Source: Mesorhizobium jarvisii | Lineage (GTDB): Bacteria > Pseudomonadota > Alphaproteobacteria > Rhizobiales > Rhizobiaceae | Assembly (NCBI RefSeq): GCF_003601985.1 | Contig: NZ_QZXA01000010.1 | Span: 248,001 to 312,000, forward strand | Direction of reading: 5' to 3' | DNA length: 64,000 bases | In this document: piece by piece, positions 34,251 through 42,311 of the stretch | Layout of the letters: each line of letters starts with the position of its first letter | How positions within the stretch are numbered: position 1 is the stretch's first letter | Translations under genes and position numbers: made by a program | The notes under the pieces: generated by a model | Told to the model about the DNA's origin: nothing | Database searches by the model: none | What the model saw: the letters and a program-made list of their open reading frames with translations, nothing else

Positions 34251-34364
34251 TTTTTCGTGTGCGCTTCGTTTGTACTGAGAGATCGAAATGTCGCGAAAAG
34301 GGTCGTATTCTGGCGAAAATTCGTCTGCGTTCGGCAGGTGTCAACAATTTGATGTTAAGAAAAA

Positions 34365-35363
34365 ATGATGAAAAATCAAGAGCATAGAGTGGCGGTGGCA
34401 CCCATGATGGACTGGACGGACCGGCATTGCCGGTTCTTCCATCGTCAGCTGACGAGCCATGCGCTGCTCTACACCGAAATGGTGGTGGCCGACGCGGTCA
34501 TACAGGGCGCGCGCGAAAGGTTGCTCGGTTTTGATGCGGTGGAACATCCGGTCGCGCTGCAGATCGGCGGCTCGGATCCGGCGAAACTTGCCGAGGCGGC
34601 GCGCATTGGCGAAGCCTTCGGCTATGACGAGATCAACCTCAATGTCGGCTGTCCGTCCGATCGCGTCCAGTCGGGCACGTTCGGCGCTTGCCTGATGAAG
34701 GTGCCCGACCTCGTCGCCGACTGCGTCGCGGCAATGAAGGCGGCGGTGGCAATACCCGTCACCGTCAAGTGCCGCATCGGCGTCGACGAACAGGATCCGG
34801 AGCCGGCGCTGGATGCGCTGGCGAACGGGGTTTTCACGGCCGGCGCCGACGCCTTGTGGGTGCATGCGCGCAAGGCGTGGCTGGAGGGGTTGAGCCCCAA
34901 GGAAAACCGCGACATCCCGCCGCTCGATTATGACAGGGTCTATCGGCTGAAGGCTGGAAAACCGAGCAAATTCATCGGCATCAATGGCGGCATTCAGTCG
35001 CTTGAGGAGGCACGCGCGCATCTCGATCATGTCGACAGCGCCATGCTTGGCCGCGCCGCTTACCACACGCCAAGTATTCTGGCGGGCGTCGACGCCGGCT
35101 TCTACGGCGCGAAGCCCGAGGCGTTCGATTTCGCCGGACTGATCGATGCCATGGCGGACTATGCGGCGCGCCACATCGAACAGGGCGGGCGGCTCGGCCA
35201 TGTCACCCGCCACATGGTGGGGTTGTTCCACGGATTGCCGGGTGCTCGCCGTTACCGCCAGATCCTGTCGACCGACGCTAACCGGCCCGGTGCCGGGCCT
35301 GACGTGCTGAAGACGGCTTTCGCGGCAGTCGAATTCGGTGGAGCGGCCGCCGAGGCGGCCTGA
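34365..35363 (+). CDS. dusA: tRNA-dihydrouridine synthase A
   Basis: 332-aa flavoenzyme that reduces uridine to dihydrouridine in the D-loop of tRNAs (DusA acts on positions 20/20a) with FMN and NADPH. Visible are the N-terminal VAPMMDWTDRHCRFF, the catalytic-cysteine region NVGCPSDRVQSGTFGACLM, HARKAWLEGLSPKENR and the phosphate-binding GINGGI. Length is normal. The 5' end is the known attachment region for dusA islands, and an integrase remnant lies just upstream, so the present start of the gene may partly derive from a past integrated element. Converges with the retropepsin-like gene with 2 bases between stops. Confidence 0.95.
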   Translation: MMKNQEHRVAVAPMMDWTDRHCRFFHRQLTSHALLYTEMVVADAVIQGARERLLGFDAVEHPVALQIGGSDPAKLAEAARIGEAFGYDEINLNVGCPSDRVQSGTFGACLMKVPDLVADCVAAMKAAVAIPVTVKCRIGVDEQDPEPALDALANGVFTAGADALWVHARKAWLEGLSPKENRDIPPLDYDRVYRLKAGKPSKFIGINGGIQSLEEARAHLDHVDSAMLGRAAYHTPSILAGVDAGFYGAKPEAFDFAGLIDAMADYAARHIEQGGRLGHVTRHMVGLFHGLPGARRYRQILSTDANRPGAGPDVLKTAFAAVEFGGAAAEAA

Positions 35364-35365
35364 GC

Positions 35366-36073
35366 TCAGTCCCGCAGGATCATGCGGTCGCCACGCACGT
35401 CGAAGCCCGACAGCGAGCCGATGAAGTTCATGCCGAGCAGGCTCTGGCTCAGCATGCCCGGGGCCGCGACCATCACCGGCATGTCCTTACGCACGATGCC
35501 GCCGATCGCCACCGCGTCGGTCTTGACCGCGGCGGCGCGCGCCATGCCGTTGGCTGTCGAAACCGGTATCGTGTAATTGAGCGCGGCCGGGTTGAAGCCG
35601 GCGGCTTGTGCATCTTCCGACGTCAGCACCGTGCTGGTCGCGCCGGTGTCAACAACGGCCCGGATCGGGTTGCCGTTGACCAGGATGCGCGCTTCGAAAT
35701 GGCCATTGTCGGCCTTGTCGAGGGTCACCGTGGCGTGGCCGTCTTCGACGCCAAGCGCCAGCGGGCTGCCGGGAACGAGGCCCGCGGTCACCCGGCTGGC
35801 GATGTCCTGCAGTTCGTAGCGGTACTGGTAGCCGGCGATCAGAGCCAGCACGATTGCCGCCCAGGCGCCGAAACTGCGGGCCATGTCGCCCAACGGGCGG
35901 CCTGATCGCAGCAGGCCGGCGCCGATCAAGGCGCCGAAGGCGCCAAGCCAGATCAGCCGGCCAAAATCGTAATTCTCGACCCCAAGCGTGCTGCCGGCGG
36001 AATCATTGAGCACGAGCAGGGCCGCGCCCACGCCGATCACCGCCATCAGAATCCAGAACAGTCGGCTGCTCAT
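35366..36073 (-). CDS. Retropepsin-like aspartic protease (TIGR02281-type), membrane-anchored
   Basis: 235 aa with three hydrophobic segments in the first 90 residues and a soluble C-terminal domain. The aspartyl-protease signature is clear: AVVDTGATSTVLTS (catalytic D-T-G) and, near the end, LLGMNFIGSLSGFDVRGDRMIL, as in retroviral-type clan AA proteases of alphaproteobacteria. These act as dimers; the active site probably faces the periplasm. Substrate unknown. Single gene between dusA and a DUF1289 gene. Confidence 0.85.
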   Translation of the reverse strand: MSSRLFWILMAVIGVGAALLVLNDSAGSTLGVENYDFGRLIWLGAFGALIGAGLLRSGRPLGDMARSFGAWAAIVLALIAGYQYRYELQDIASRVTAGLVPGSPLALGVEDGHATVTLDKADNGHFEARILVNGNPIRAVVDTGATSTVLTSEDAQAAGFNPAALNYTIPVSTANGMARAAAVKTDAVAIGGIVRKDMPVMVAAPGMLSQSLLGMNFIGSLSGFDVRGDRMILRD

Positions 36074-36088
36074 CCGTGCCTCGCTAGA

Positions 36089-36186
36089 GCAATTCCAGGA
36101 AAAGCGTGAACGGTTTTCCCATGAGAATTGCGTTAAAACAAAGAGTTAGTGCGGTTCGCCGTTTTCCGTGAAACGGAGAACTGCGC
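36089..36186. repeat. Two adjacent imperfect palindromes (Rhizobiales intergenic repeat type)
   Basis: The first palindrome (36089-36131) starts GCAATTCCAGGAAAA and ends GAGAATTGC with TTTTCC inside. The second (36151-36186) pairs GCGGTTC..CCGTTT with AAACGG..GAACTGCGC. The word GAGCAATTCCAGGAAAAG is one I recall as recurring between genes of Mesorhizobium and relatives. It fills the gap after the DUF1289 gene and before the protease gene start, so it may also act as transcription terminator. Confidence 0.5.
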
Positions 36187-36416
36187 TAGAGTGCGTCGCG
36201 TTCGCGCGCCATGCGGGTGCGGCGCGTTTCGCGGCGCGGCCGGCGCTCGACCGTTTCCAGTCGGGCCGGCAGTTCGGCCATCACATTGCGGCGCGTTTCG
36301 GGCGTCATCCCCATCCAGGCGCCGATTTCCTCGCGCGTGCGGCCGCAACCGAAGCAGAAGCCGGTTTTCATGTCGATCGAGCAGACCAGGATGCAGGGGG
36401 ATTCGATGGCCGTCAT
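36186..36416 (-). CDS. DUF1289 family protein
   Basis: 76-aa Cys-rich protein, start at MTAIESPCILVCSID. The family motif C-x3-C-x8-G-x-C-x-G-C-x-R-T (SPCILVCSIDMKTGFCFGCGRT) is complete, indicating a small metal- or cluster-binding fold of unknown role. E-I-G-A-W-M and P-E-T-R-R-N-V-M are also family-typical. The last 25 residues are very Arg-rich. Longer upstream frames run through poorly coding DNA. Confidence 0.85.
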   Translation of the reverse strand: MTAIESPCILVCSIDMKTGFCFGCGRTREEIGAWMGMTPETRRNVMAELPARLETVERRPRRETRRTRMARERDAL

Positions 36417-36613
36417 GACTTTCTCTCGCGGGATCCGTGCGGACTCCGCTCTTCCACCTCCACATGGTGCAACGGCAAAGCCAATGCAAGCCCTCGCGAT
36501 CGCGTCTTCCCAGGCCATCTTTGCGGCAATCAAGGCGGACGTTTGGGAGAGGTTGTGCCGATCACGCAACGCGGCTATGCCGCTCACGAAATCCAGGAAT
36601 GATTGCTCACGAC

Positions 36614-37612
36614 ATGACCAGCGCTCTGCCTTTCGACGACTTTCGCAACTTGCTCGACAATCTGCCGGCGGCCGACCTCAAAGCCGAAGCGCGCGTGCGC
36701 GCGCTGTTTGCCAAGGCCGACAAGCCAGTGCATTCGCTCGGCCGCATCGAGGACATCGCGGCGTGGCTTGCCGCGTGGAGCGGCCGGGCTCCGCCCGCGG
36801 CAACACGGCCGCTGATGGCAGTCTTTGCCGGCAATCACGGCGTGACCCGTCATGGCATTTCGCCGCGCCCGGTGGCGGCAACCGCCAACGCCGTCGAGCT
36901 TTGCGCGGCAGGCGGTGCGGCGATCAACCAGATCTGCATTGCCTATGATCTGGGATTGAAGGTGTTCGATCTTGCCCTGCATATCCCGACCGGCGACATC
37001 GCAGAGGATGCCGCGCTTGACGAGCGCGGATGCGCGGCGACCATGGCTTTCGGCATGGAAGCGATCGCGGGCGGCACCGACCTGCTTTGCCTCGGCGATC
37101 TCGGCGCCGGCAATTCCACCGTCGCCGCCGCTTTGCTTGCCGCGCTGTTCGGGGGCAGGGGTGCCGACTGGGTTGGCCCGGGATCCGGCGCCGACGCGGC
37201 GATGCAGGTCCGCAAGGCCGATGTGGTCGATGCGGCGCTGGCCTTTCACCACGGCCATCTCGACGACCCGCTGGAAGTGCTGCGCCGGGTCGGCGGCCGC
37301 GAGTTCGCCGCGATAGCCGGCGCCATTCTCGCCGCGCGGATGCAGAAGATACCCGTGCTGCTCGACGGCTTTGCCGCAACGGCTGCCGCGGCGGTGCTTT
37401 ATGCCGCGAACCCTGGAGCCCTCGATCACTGTCTTCTCGCCAGCCTGTCGCCGGAGCCCGCGCATGCCAGGGCCGCCGAACTGCTTGGCTTCCGCCCGCT
37501 GCTTGACCTCGGCATAAGCCATGGCGAAGGGGCAGGGGCAGCATTTGGCGCGGGCCTGGTCAAGGCGGCGGCGCTGACCAGTTCAGGCATGGCCGCGGCG
37601 GTTCGGATCTAG
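36614..37612 (+). CDS. cobT: Nicotinate-nucleotide-dimethylbenzimidazole phosphoribosyltransferase
   Basis: 332-aa enzyme of cobalamin assembly: it transfers phosphoribose from nicotinate mononucleotide to 5,6-dimethylbenzimidazole, giving alpha-ribazole phosphate (called CobU in the Pseudomonas naming). Motifs are VFAGNHGVTRHGISPRP, LCLGDLGAGNSTVAAAL, VGPGSGAD and the catalytic-region end LDLGISHGEGAGAAFG. I use MTSALPFDD as start; an ATG 15 bases upstream is also possible. No other B12 gene is next to it here. Converges with a GNAT gene. Confidence 0.92.
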   Translation: MTSALPFDDFRNLLDNLPAADLKAEARVRALFAKADKPVHSLGRIEDIAAWLAAWSGRAPPAATRPLMAVFAGNHGVTRHGISPRPVAATANAVELCAAGGAAINQICIAYDLGLKVFDLALHIPTGDIAEDAALDERGCAATMAFGMEAIAGGTDLLCLGDLGAGNSTVAAALLAALFGGRGADWVGPGSGADAAMQVRKADVVDAALAFHHGHLDDPLEVLRRVGGREFAAIAGAILAARMQKIPVLLDGFAATAAAAVLYAANPGALDHCLLASLSPEPAHARAAELLGFRPLLDLGISHGEGAGAAFGAGLVKAAALTSSGMAAAVRI

Positions 37613-37632
37613 AGGCCTCCCGCCCTGGCGCA

Positions 37633-38160
37633 TCAACGCCTGGGATTGGGGAGACGATAGACGACCGAGGTGTATTTCGGATTGGAGCGCGTCTCGACGA
37701 TTGAACCGCCAAGGCCTTCCGCAATTCTTCGGCTCGCCATATTCTCTTCGGCGACAGGATATTCGAAGCCATCCGGATCGAGTTCCTCGGACGCCCATGC
37801 CACCACGGCGGCGACGGCCTCCCGGCCGATGCCGTTTCCATGGACGTCCTCCCTTATCCAAATTCCGATTTCGGGCCAGGCCGTCTTTGCCGCGTGAAGG
37901 CCGACAAGTCCCAGACAGTGATCGTCCACCAGTGAGCGCACAACAAAATGCAGATCCGATCCTTCAAGGATCGGCGCCAACCAGGATCGCCATACCTCGG
38001 CAAAGGCCGTTGATGATCGAGGCGGTTCCCACTGCATGAAACGGGTGATTGCGGGCGTGATGGCGGCAAAGACTTCGTCAGCATCAACGGCCGTAAAGAG
38101 CTTGAGGCGAAGCCGTTGCGATTTGATTTCGACGCTGCTGGCATCCCAATCTGCGGTCAT
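37633..38160 (-). CDS. GNAT acetyltransferase (RimJ/RimL type)
   Basis: 175-aa cytoplasmic N-acetyltransferase. The N-terminal SQRLRLKLFTAVDADEVFAAI matches the RimJ/RimL-like group. The acetyl-CoA loop is seen as GIWIREDVHGNGIGREAVAAVVAWA, and Y-P-V-A-E-E-N-M-A-S-R-R-I-A-E-G-L-G is the classical N-x-x-S-x-x-x-x-E-x-x-G helix. Members acetylate ribosomal-protein N-termini or small molecules; the substrate here is not predictable. Single gene, converging with cobT. Confidence 0.85.
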   Translation of the reverse strand: MTADWDASSVEIKSQRLRLKLFTAVDADEVFAAITPAITRFMQWEPPRSSTAFAEVWRSWLAPILEGSDLHFVVRSLVDDHCLGLVGLHAAKTAWPEIGIWIREDVHGNGIGREAVAAVVAWASEELDPDGFEYPVAEENMASRRIAEGLGGSIVETRSNPKYTSVVYRLPNPRR

Positions 38161-38212
38161 TGCGGTCCGCGGTCCCCTTTGAGGCGGAATGGAGGCAAGT
38201 CGCTGGGGTTGC

Positions 38213-39745
38213 CTACCGCCGTCGCGCCGCCACCGCCGCGGTTGGCAGGGCCGGCAGTTCTTCCATCACCCGGCTCAGCGGGAAGATGGCAATCGCCTCC
38301 GTGCCTTCACGCAGCTTGGAATGAAGCTCGAACTCGCCGCCATGCATGGCAAGCAGGCCTTGCACGATCGGCAGGCCGAGCCCGGTGCCTTGTTCGGCGC
38401 TCTTGATGGCGATCGAGCCCTGGCCGAAAGCGGAGAGCACGACCGGGATCTCGTCCTCGGGAATCCCCGGACCATTGTCCTTGACGGAGATGTATTGCCC
38501 GCCACCCGCCGTCCAGCCGACACGGACGCGGATCTCGCCGCCGGTGGCAGTGAACTTTATGGCATTGGACAGAAGGTTGAGCGTGATCTGGCGTACGGCA
38601 CGCTCGTCGGCGAACAGTCGCGGCAATGTCTGTTCGAAATCCTGGATGAGGCGGATATCCTTGTTGCGCGCCTTCAACTCCATCATGTGGCAGCAATCCT
38701 CGACGATGTTCAGCAGCATCACCGGCTCTTCGTTGAGCTGGTAGCGACCGGCCTCGATGCGCGACAGGTCGAGGATCTCGTTGATGAGGTCGAGGAGGTG
38801 CTGGCCGGAATCATGCACGTCATGGGCATAGTCCCGATAGGTGGGATTGCTCATCGGCCCCAGCACTTCGTTCGCCATCACCTCGGAAAAGCCGAGAATG
38901 GCGTTGAGCGGTGTGCGCAATTCATGGCTCATCGAAGCGAGGAAACGCGACTTTGCCAGATTGGCATCCTCGGCCCGCCGCCGCGCCTCGTCCGACATGG
39001 ACTTCGCTGTCTCCAGTTCGGCGATCAACGCATCCTTTTCGGAGCGGAACGACAACACCATCAGCGAGGCGCGGTTGAGCTGACGGGCGACATAGACGAA
39101 GAAAGGCAGCGACAGGACAAGCAGCCCGGCCAGGACCGCCTCGACCGGCATCCACAGCTTGGTAGCGACGTAGGCATAGAGCGCCACCGGCACGGCGAAA
39201 GTCGCCAGCAACGCGCCGCTCAGCGATGAAGCCATAAGCGCCGTCCCGGCCATGGCAAAAAGCAGCACCACCGCCTTGACCACCTGGAACTGATCGACCT
39301 GGCAGGCGCCGCAGCCGAGCAAGACGAACCAGCCCCAGCCGAGGCCACAAAGGAAATGGCCGAGCAGGAATTCCCGTCGCGTTTGCAGGGGGTTAAGCTC
39401 GGCAGCTTCCGTGCGCTCGATGCGCCGCGCCATGAAGGCGACGATCGTATAGCAAATGAGCGTGAACAACGCCCAGAGCCCGATCTCATTGCCGACGCCG
39501 GCGAGCCAGCCGGCAGCGGCGATCGCCAGCACGAGCAACGGGATCGCCACGGCGCCGCTTGTCATGGCGCCGGCGTGGAGTTTCAACAATTCGCGGTCGA
39601 AATCGGGATTGCCGGCTTGCTGCGAAAGACGGTCGCGCGTCTTGCGCACCGCACGCGCGACATCGCTGTTGCGATGCCGTTTCCTGCGGTCCACAATAAA
39701 CTTGTCCGCTGTGTTCGAGCGTTGCAAGGGCATCAAAAACTTCAA
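38213..39745 (-). CDS. Membrane sensor histidine kinase
   Basis: 510 aa. Five or six hydrophobic segments (about residues 60-220) form the membrane sensor part. After a coiled linker (EKDALIAELETAKSMSDEA) come the phosphoacceptor helix FLASMSHELRTPLNAILGFSE, the N-box QITLNLLSNAIKF, G1 VKDNGPGIPEDEI and G2 GTGLGLPIVQGLLAMHGG. The H-box is of the PdhS/PleC-like alphaproteobacterial type. No response regulator is adjacent, so its partner lies elsewhere. Divergent from the thermonuclease-like gene with 64 bases between them. Confidence 0.92.
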   Translation of the reverse strand: MKFLMPLQRSNTADKFIVDRRKRHRNSDVARAVRKTRDRLSQQAGNPDFDRELLKLHAGAMTSGAVAIPLLVLAIAAAGWLAGVGNEIGLWALFTLICYTIVAFMARRIERTEAAELNPLQTRREFLLGHFLCGLGWGWFVLLGCGACQVDQFQVVKAVVLLFAMAGTALMASSLSGALLATFAVPVALYAYVATKLWMPVEAVLAGLLVLSLPFFVYVARQLNRASLMVLSFRSEKDALIAELETAKSMSDEARRRAEDANLAKSRFLASMSHELRTPLNAILGFSEVMANEVLGPMSNPTYRDYAHDVHDSGQHLLDLINEILDLSRIEAGRYQLNEEPVMLLNIVEDCCHMMELKARNKDIRLIQDFEQTLPRLFADERAVRQITLNLLSNAIKFTATGGEIRVRVGWTAGGGQYISVKDNGPGIPEDEIPVVLSAFGQGSIAIKSAEQGTGLGLPIVQGLLAMHGGEFELHSKLREGTEAIAIFPLSRVMEELPALPTAAVAARRR

Positions 39746-39809
39746 ATTATTCGTGCAGCGGTTCCAAGGTGTTAAGCTACGTTCGAATGATTAACCAACC
39801 GTTTGCCAT

Positions 39810-40433
39810 ATGAGCCGTTCCTGGTCGCCAAGATCGCGCCGGCGGTACGCGGCGCCGCGCCCGAGAAGCCTGTGGCGCAAGGTGTTGGACTATGGTCTGG
39901 CCATCATCATTCTGGGACTGCTGATCCTGTTGGCGGCGCGCCTCGATCGGGTGGAGACGCGCCAGACCCAAGGCGCTGCCATGATCAATGATGGCGATTC
40001 GATCACGCTCGGCGCCGAGCGCATCCGCATGCGCGGCATCGACGCCCCGGAATACACCCAGACCTGCCGCAGGAACGGCGCCGACTATGCCTGTGGCACG
40101 CTTGCGCGCCAGTCGCTGGTGCGTCTGATCGCCGGCAGGCCCGTTACCTGCAGCGGCTGGCAGCGGGATCGCTATGGCCGGTTGCTTGGCGACTGCAAGG
40201 CCGGCGGCACCGACCTCAACCGCGCTCAGGTCGAGGCGGGCTGGGCGGTTGCCTTTGGCGACTTCGAAAGTGAAGAAGCTACCGCCCGGGCCGCCAAGGT
40301 CGGTATCTGGGCGGGTACGTTCGATCAGCCGCAGGACTGGCGCGACAGCCATCACGGCGAGGTGGTGGAGCGAAAACATGGCACGCTGGCGTCGATCGGC
40401 GACGCCGTGCGGGAGATTTTTCGCTTCTGGTAA
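39810..40433 (+). CDS. Membrane-anchored thermonuclease-like (SNase) protein
   Basis: 207 aa: an Arg-rich cytoplasmic N-terminus, one transmembrane segment (YGLAIIILGLLILLAARL) and an SNase domain facing the periplasm. The domain keeps INDGDSITLGAERIRMRGIDAPE and RDRYGRLLGDC, the regions that in staphylococcal nuclease hold the catalytic Arg and metal-binding Asp residues. Two Cys pairs may form disulfides. The real substrate in rhizobia is unknown. It is followed 34 bases later by a GST gene on the same strand. Confidence 0.85.
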   Translation: MSRSWSPRSRRRYAAPRPRSLWRKVLDYGLAIIILGLLILLAARLDRVETRQTQGAAMINDGDSITLGAERIRMRGIDAPEYTQTCRRNGADYACGTLARQSLVRLIAGRPVTCSGWQRDRYGRLLGDCKAGGTDLNRAQVEAGWAVAFGDFESEEATARAAKVGIWAGTFDQPQDWRDSHHGEVVERKHGTLASIGDAVREIFRFW

Positions 40434-40467
40434 GGCGTATCGGCTTGGAAGGAAAGGGGGGATCGAA

Positions 40468-41079
40468 ATGAAGCTCTTCGACGGTGGCCGGGCGCCCAAT
40501 CCGCGGCGGGTACGCGTCTTCCTCGCCGAAAAGGGGATCGCGGTTCCGCTGGTGCCCGTCGACATGGGCGCGCTGGAGCACAAGGGCCAAACGGTGAGCT
40601 CGCGCAACCCTTTGCGGCGCTTGCCGGTGCTGGAGCTTGACGATGGCACCGTCATCACCGAATCCGTCGCCATCTGCCGGTATTTCGAGGAGTTGCATCC
40701 GGAGCCGGCCCTGTTCGGACGCGGCGCGCTCGGCAAGGCACAGGTCGAGATGTGGCAGAGGCGGATGGAGTTCAACCTGCTCGGCTGCGTCGCGCAGGCC
40801 TTTCGCCATATCCATCCGGCCATGAAGGAATGGGAAATCCCGCAAATCCCCGAATGGGGCGAGGCCAACAAGCCGAAGGCGTTGGAGTTCCTGAAAATCC
40901 TCAATGGCGAGTTGGCGAAGCGGGAATTCGCCGCCGGCGACGGCTATTCGATTGCCGATATCACCGGCCTGATCGCCATCGACTTCATGAAGCCGGCGCG
41001 CATCAAGGTGCCGGAGGAATGCACCAATGTCTTGCGTTGGCATCAGGCGATCTCCAGCAGGCCGAGTGCCGCCGCTTGA
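40468..41079 (+). CDS. Glutathione S-transferase family protein
   Basis: 203-aa soluble protein with start after GGAAAGGGGGGAT. The N-terminal thioredoxin-like domain (MKLFDGGRAPNPRRVRVFLAEKGI, and LPVLELDDGTVITESVAICRYFEE with the glutathione-binding E-S pair) is followed by an all-helical domain (residues about 85-203, with GYSIADITGLIAIDF). It conjugates or reduces electrophiles with glutathione; substrate unknown. The stop overlaps the TTG start of the uracil-DNA glycosylase family gene. Confidence 0.9.
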   Translation: MKLFDGGRAPNPRRVRVFLAEKGIAVPLVPVDMGALEHKGQTVSSRNPLRRLPVLELDDGTVITESVAICRYFEELHPEPALFGRGALGKAQVEMWQRRMEFNLLGCVAQAFRHIHPAMKEWEIPQIPEWGEANKPKALEFLKILNGELAKREFAAGDGYSIADITGLIAIDFMKPARIKVPEECTNVLRWHQAISSRPSAAA

Positions 41080-41693
41080 GCCTGGAACTGGACAGTTTTG
41101 CCGCAGAGGTCCGGGCCTGCCGCATCTGCGTGGAAAACCCCGTCGGCAGGCCGCTGCCGCATGAGCCGCGGCCGGTGCTGCGGCCTTCGTCCAGTGCCCG
41201 CATCCTGATTGCCAGCCAGGCGCCTGGAACCAAGGTGCACCTGTCGGGCATGCCGTTCACCGATGCTTCGGGCGACCGCCTGCGCAGTTGGCTCGGCGTG
41301 AGCACCGATGAGTTCTACGACATCGAGAAATTCGCCATCGTGCCGATGGGCTTCTGCTTTCCCGGCCAGGATGCCAAGGGTGGTGACCTGCCGCCAAGGC
41401 GCGAATGCGCGCCGGCCTGGCGTGCGCCCCTGATGGCGCTGATGCCTCGGATCGACCTGGTTCTGACGATCGGCATCTACGCGCAGTCCTGGCATATGGG
41501 CGCCGCGCGCCGCCCTTCGCTGACCGAAACGGTAATGGACTGGCGCGCCATCTGGGAGAATTCAGTCGGCGCAAAAGTGCTGCCGCTGCCGCATCCATCC
41601 TGGCGCAACAGCGGCTGGCTGAAGCAGAATCCGTGGTTTGAAATGGATTTGCTGCCTTTCCTGCGCTCGGAAATCCGCTATCGCCTTGGCTAG
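41076..41693 (+). CDS. Uracil-DNA glycosylase family protein
   Basis: 205 aa if it starts at the TTG that overlaps the GST stop (TTGA); ATG starts are lacking nearby. Family patterns are the N-terminal Cys pair ACRICVENP, the active-site-like segment ILIASQAPGTKVHLSGMPF, DRLRSWLGV and the final LPLPHPSWRNSGW, which resembles the H-P-S loop that enters the DNA minor groove. These proteins excise uracil or bind nucleobases, but this subgroup is poorly characterised. Translationally coupled to the GST. Confidence 0.8.
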   Translation: MSLELDSFAAEVRACRICVENPVGRPLPHEPRPVLRPSSSARILIASQAPGTKVHLSGMPFTDASGDRLRSWLGVSTDEFYDIEKFAIVPMGFCFPGQDAKGGDLPPRRECAPAWRAPLMALMPRIDLVLTIGIYAQSWHMGAARRPSLTETVMDWRAIWENSVGAKVLPLPHPSWRNSGWLKQNPWFEMDLLPFLRSEIRYRLG

Positions 41694-41705
41694 GCATTCA
41701 GCAAG

Positions 41706-41790
41706 AAATCACTCGCTTTCATAGTGATTGGCAGAATTTCTTTCTTGTGAAAGCCCCGAATAAAGGGGAATATAGCCAAACTATTCCTCA
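41706..41790 (+). promoter_or_regulatory. Upstream region of the Lrp-type regulator with nested inverted repeats
   Basis: AATCACT...AGTGATT and CAAGAAA...TTTCTTG are nested around 41708-41750, and GGAATATAG..CTATTCC lies at about 41768-41789, next to the ribosome site. Lrp/AsnC proteins often autoregulate through such dyads. No mapped site is claimed. Confidence 0.4.
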
Positions 41791-41800
41791 GGAGCCTCTA

Positions 41801-42292
41801 ATGGACCGCCTTGACCGAAAAATTCTCCGCCTCCTGCAGGAGGACGCGACCCTCGCGGTGGCCGATGTCGCCAAGAAAGTCGGCCTGTCGACCACGCCCT
41901 GCTGGCGCCGCATCCAAAAGCTCGAGGAGGAGGGCGTCATCAAGCGGCGCGTCGCCATTCTCGACCACGAGAAGGTCAATGTGCGGGTCACCGTTTTCGT
42001 CTCCATCCGCACGAATTCGCACAGCCACGAATGGCTGCGCCGCTTTTCCGAGGTCATCCAAGAGTTTCCCGAGGTGGTCGAGTTCTACCGCATGAGCGGC
42101 GACGTCGACTATCTCTTGCGTGTCGTGGTGCCCGACATCGCCGCCTACGACGCCTTCTACAAGCGGCTGATCGCCAAGATCGAAATCCGTGACGTGTCGT
42201 CGTCCTTCGCCATGGAGCAGATAAAGTACACGACCGAAATCCCGCTCGACTACATGGTGCTGGACAAGGAATCCGGCGCCAACGCCGCCTGA
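41801..42292 (+). CDS. Lrp/AsnC family transcriptional regulator
   Basis: 163-aa regulator, start at the ATG 7 bases after CAGGAG. The N-terminal helix-turn-helix MDRLDRKILRLLQEDATL / VADVAKKVGLSTTPCWRRIQKLEEEGVI is typical. The C-terminal RAM domain (about residues 65-155, with EVVEFYRMSGDVDYLLRVVVPDI) senses amino acids and builds octamers. The motif S-G-D-x-D-Y-L-L is the effector-binding loop of the family. Regulated genes are not evident from the neighbours. Confidence 0.92.
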   Translation: MDRLDRKILRLLQEDATLAVADVAKKVGLSTTPCWRRIQKLEEEGVIKRRVAILDHEKVNVRVTVFVSIRTNSHSHEWLRRFSEVIQEFPEVVEFYRMSGDVDYLLRVVVPDIAAYDAFYKRLIAKIEIRDVSSSFAMEQIKYTTEIPLDYMVLDKESGANAA

Positions 42293-42311
42293 GCGGGCGG
42301 CGCCCGCTCAG
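42289..42311. terminator. Bidirectional terminator hairpin
   Basis: A perfect 10-bp stem with 3-base loop (CTGAGCGGGC GGC GCCCGCTCAG) overlaps the stop codons of both convergent genes. It is followed on the plus strand by TTCTTCTTCTT. Confidence 0.75.
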
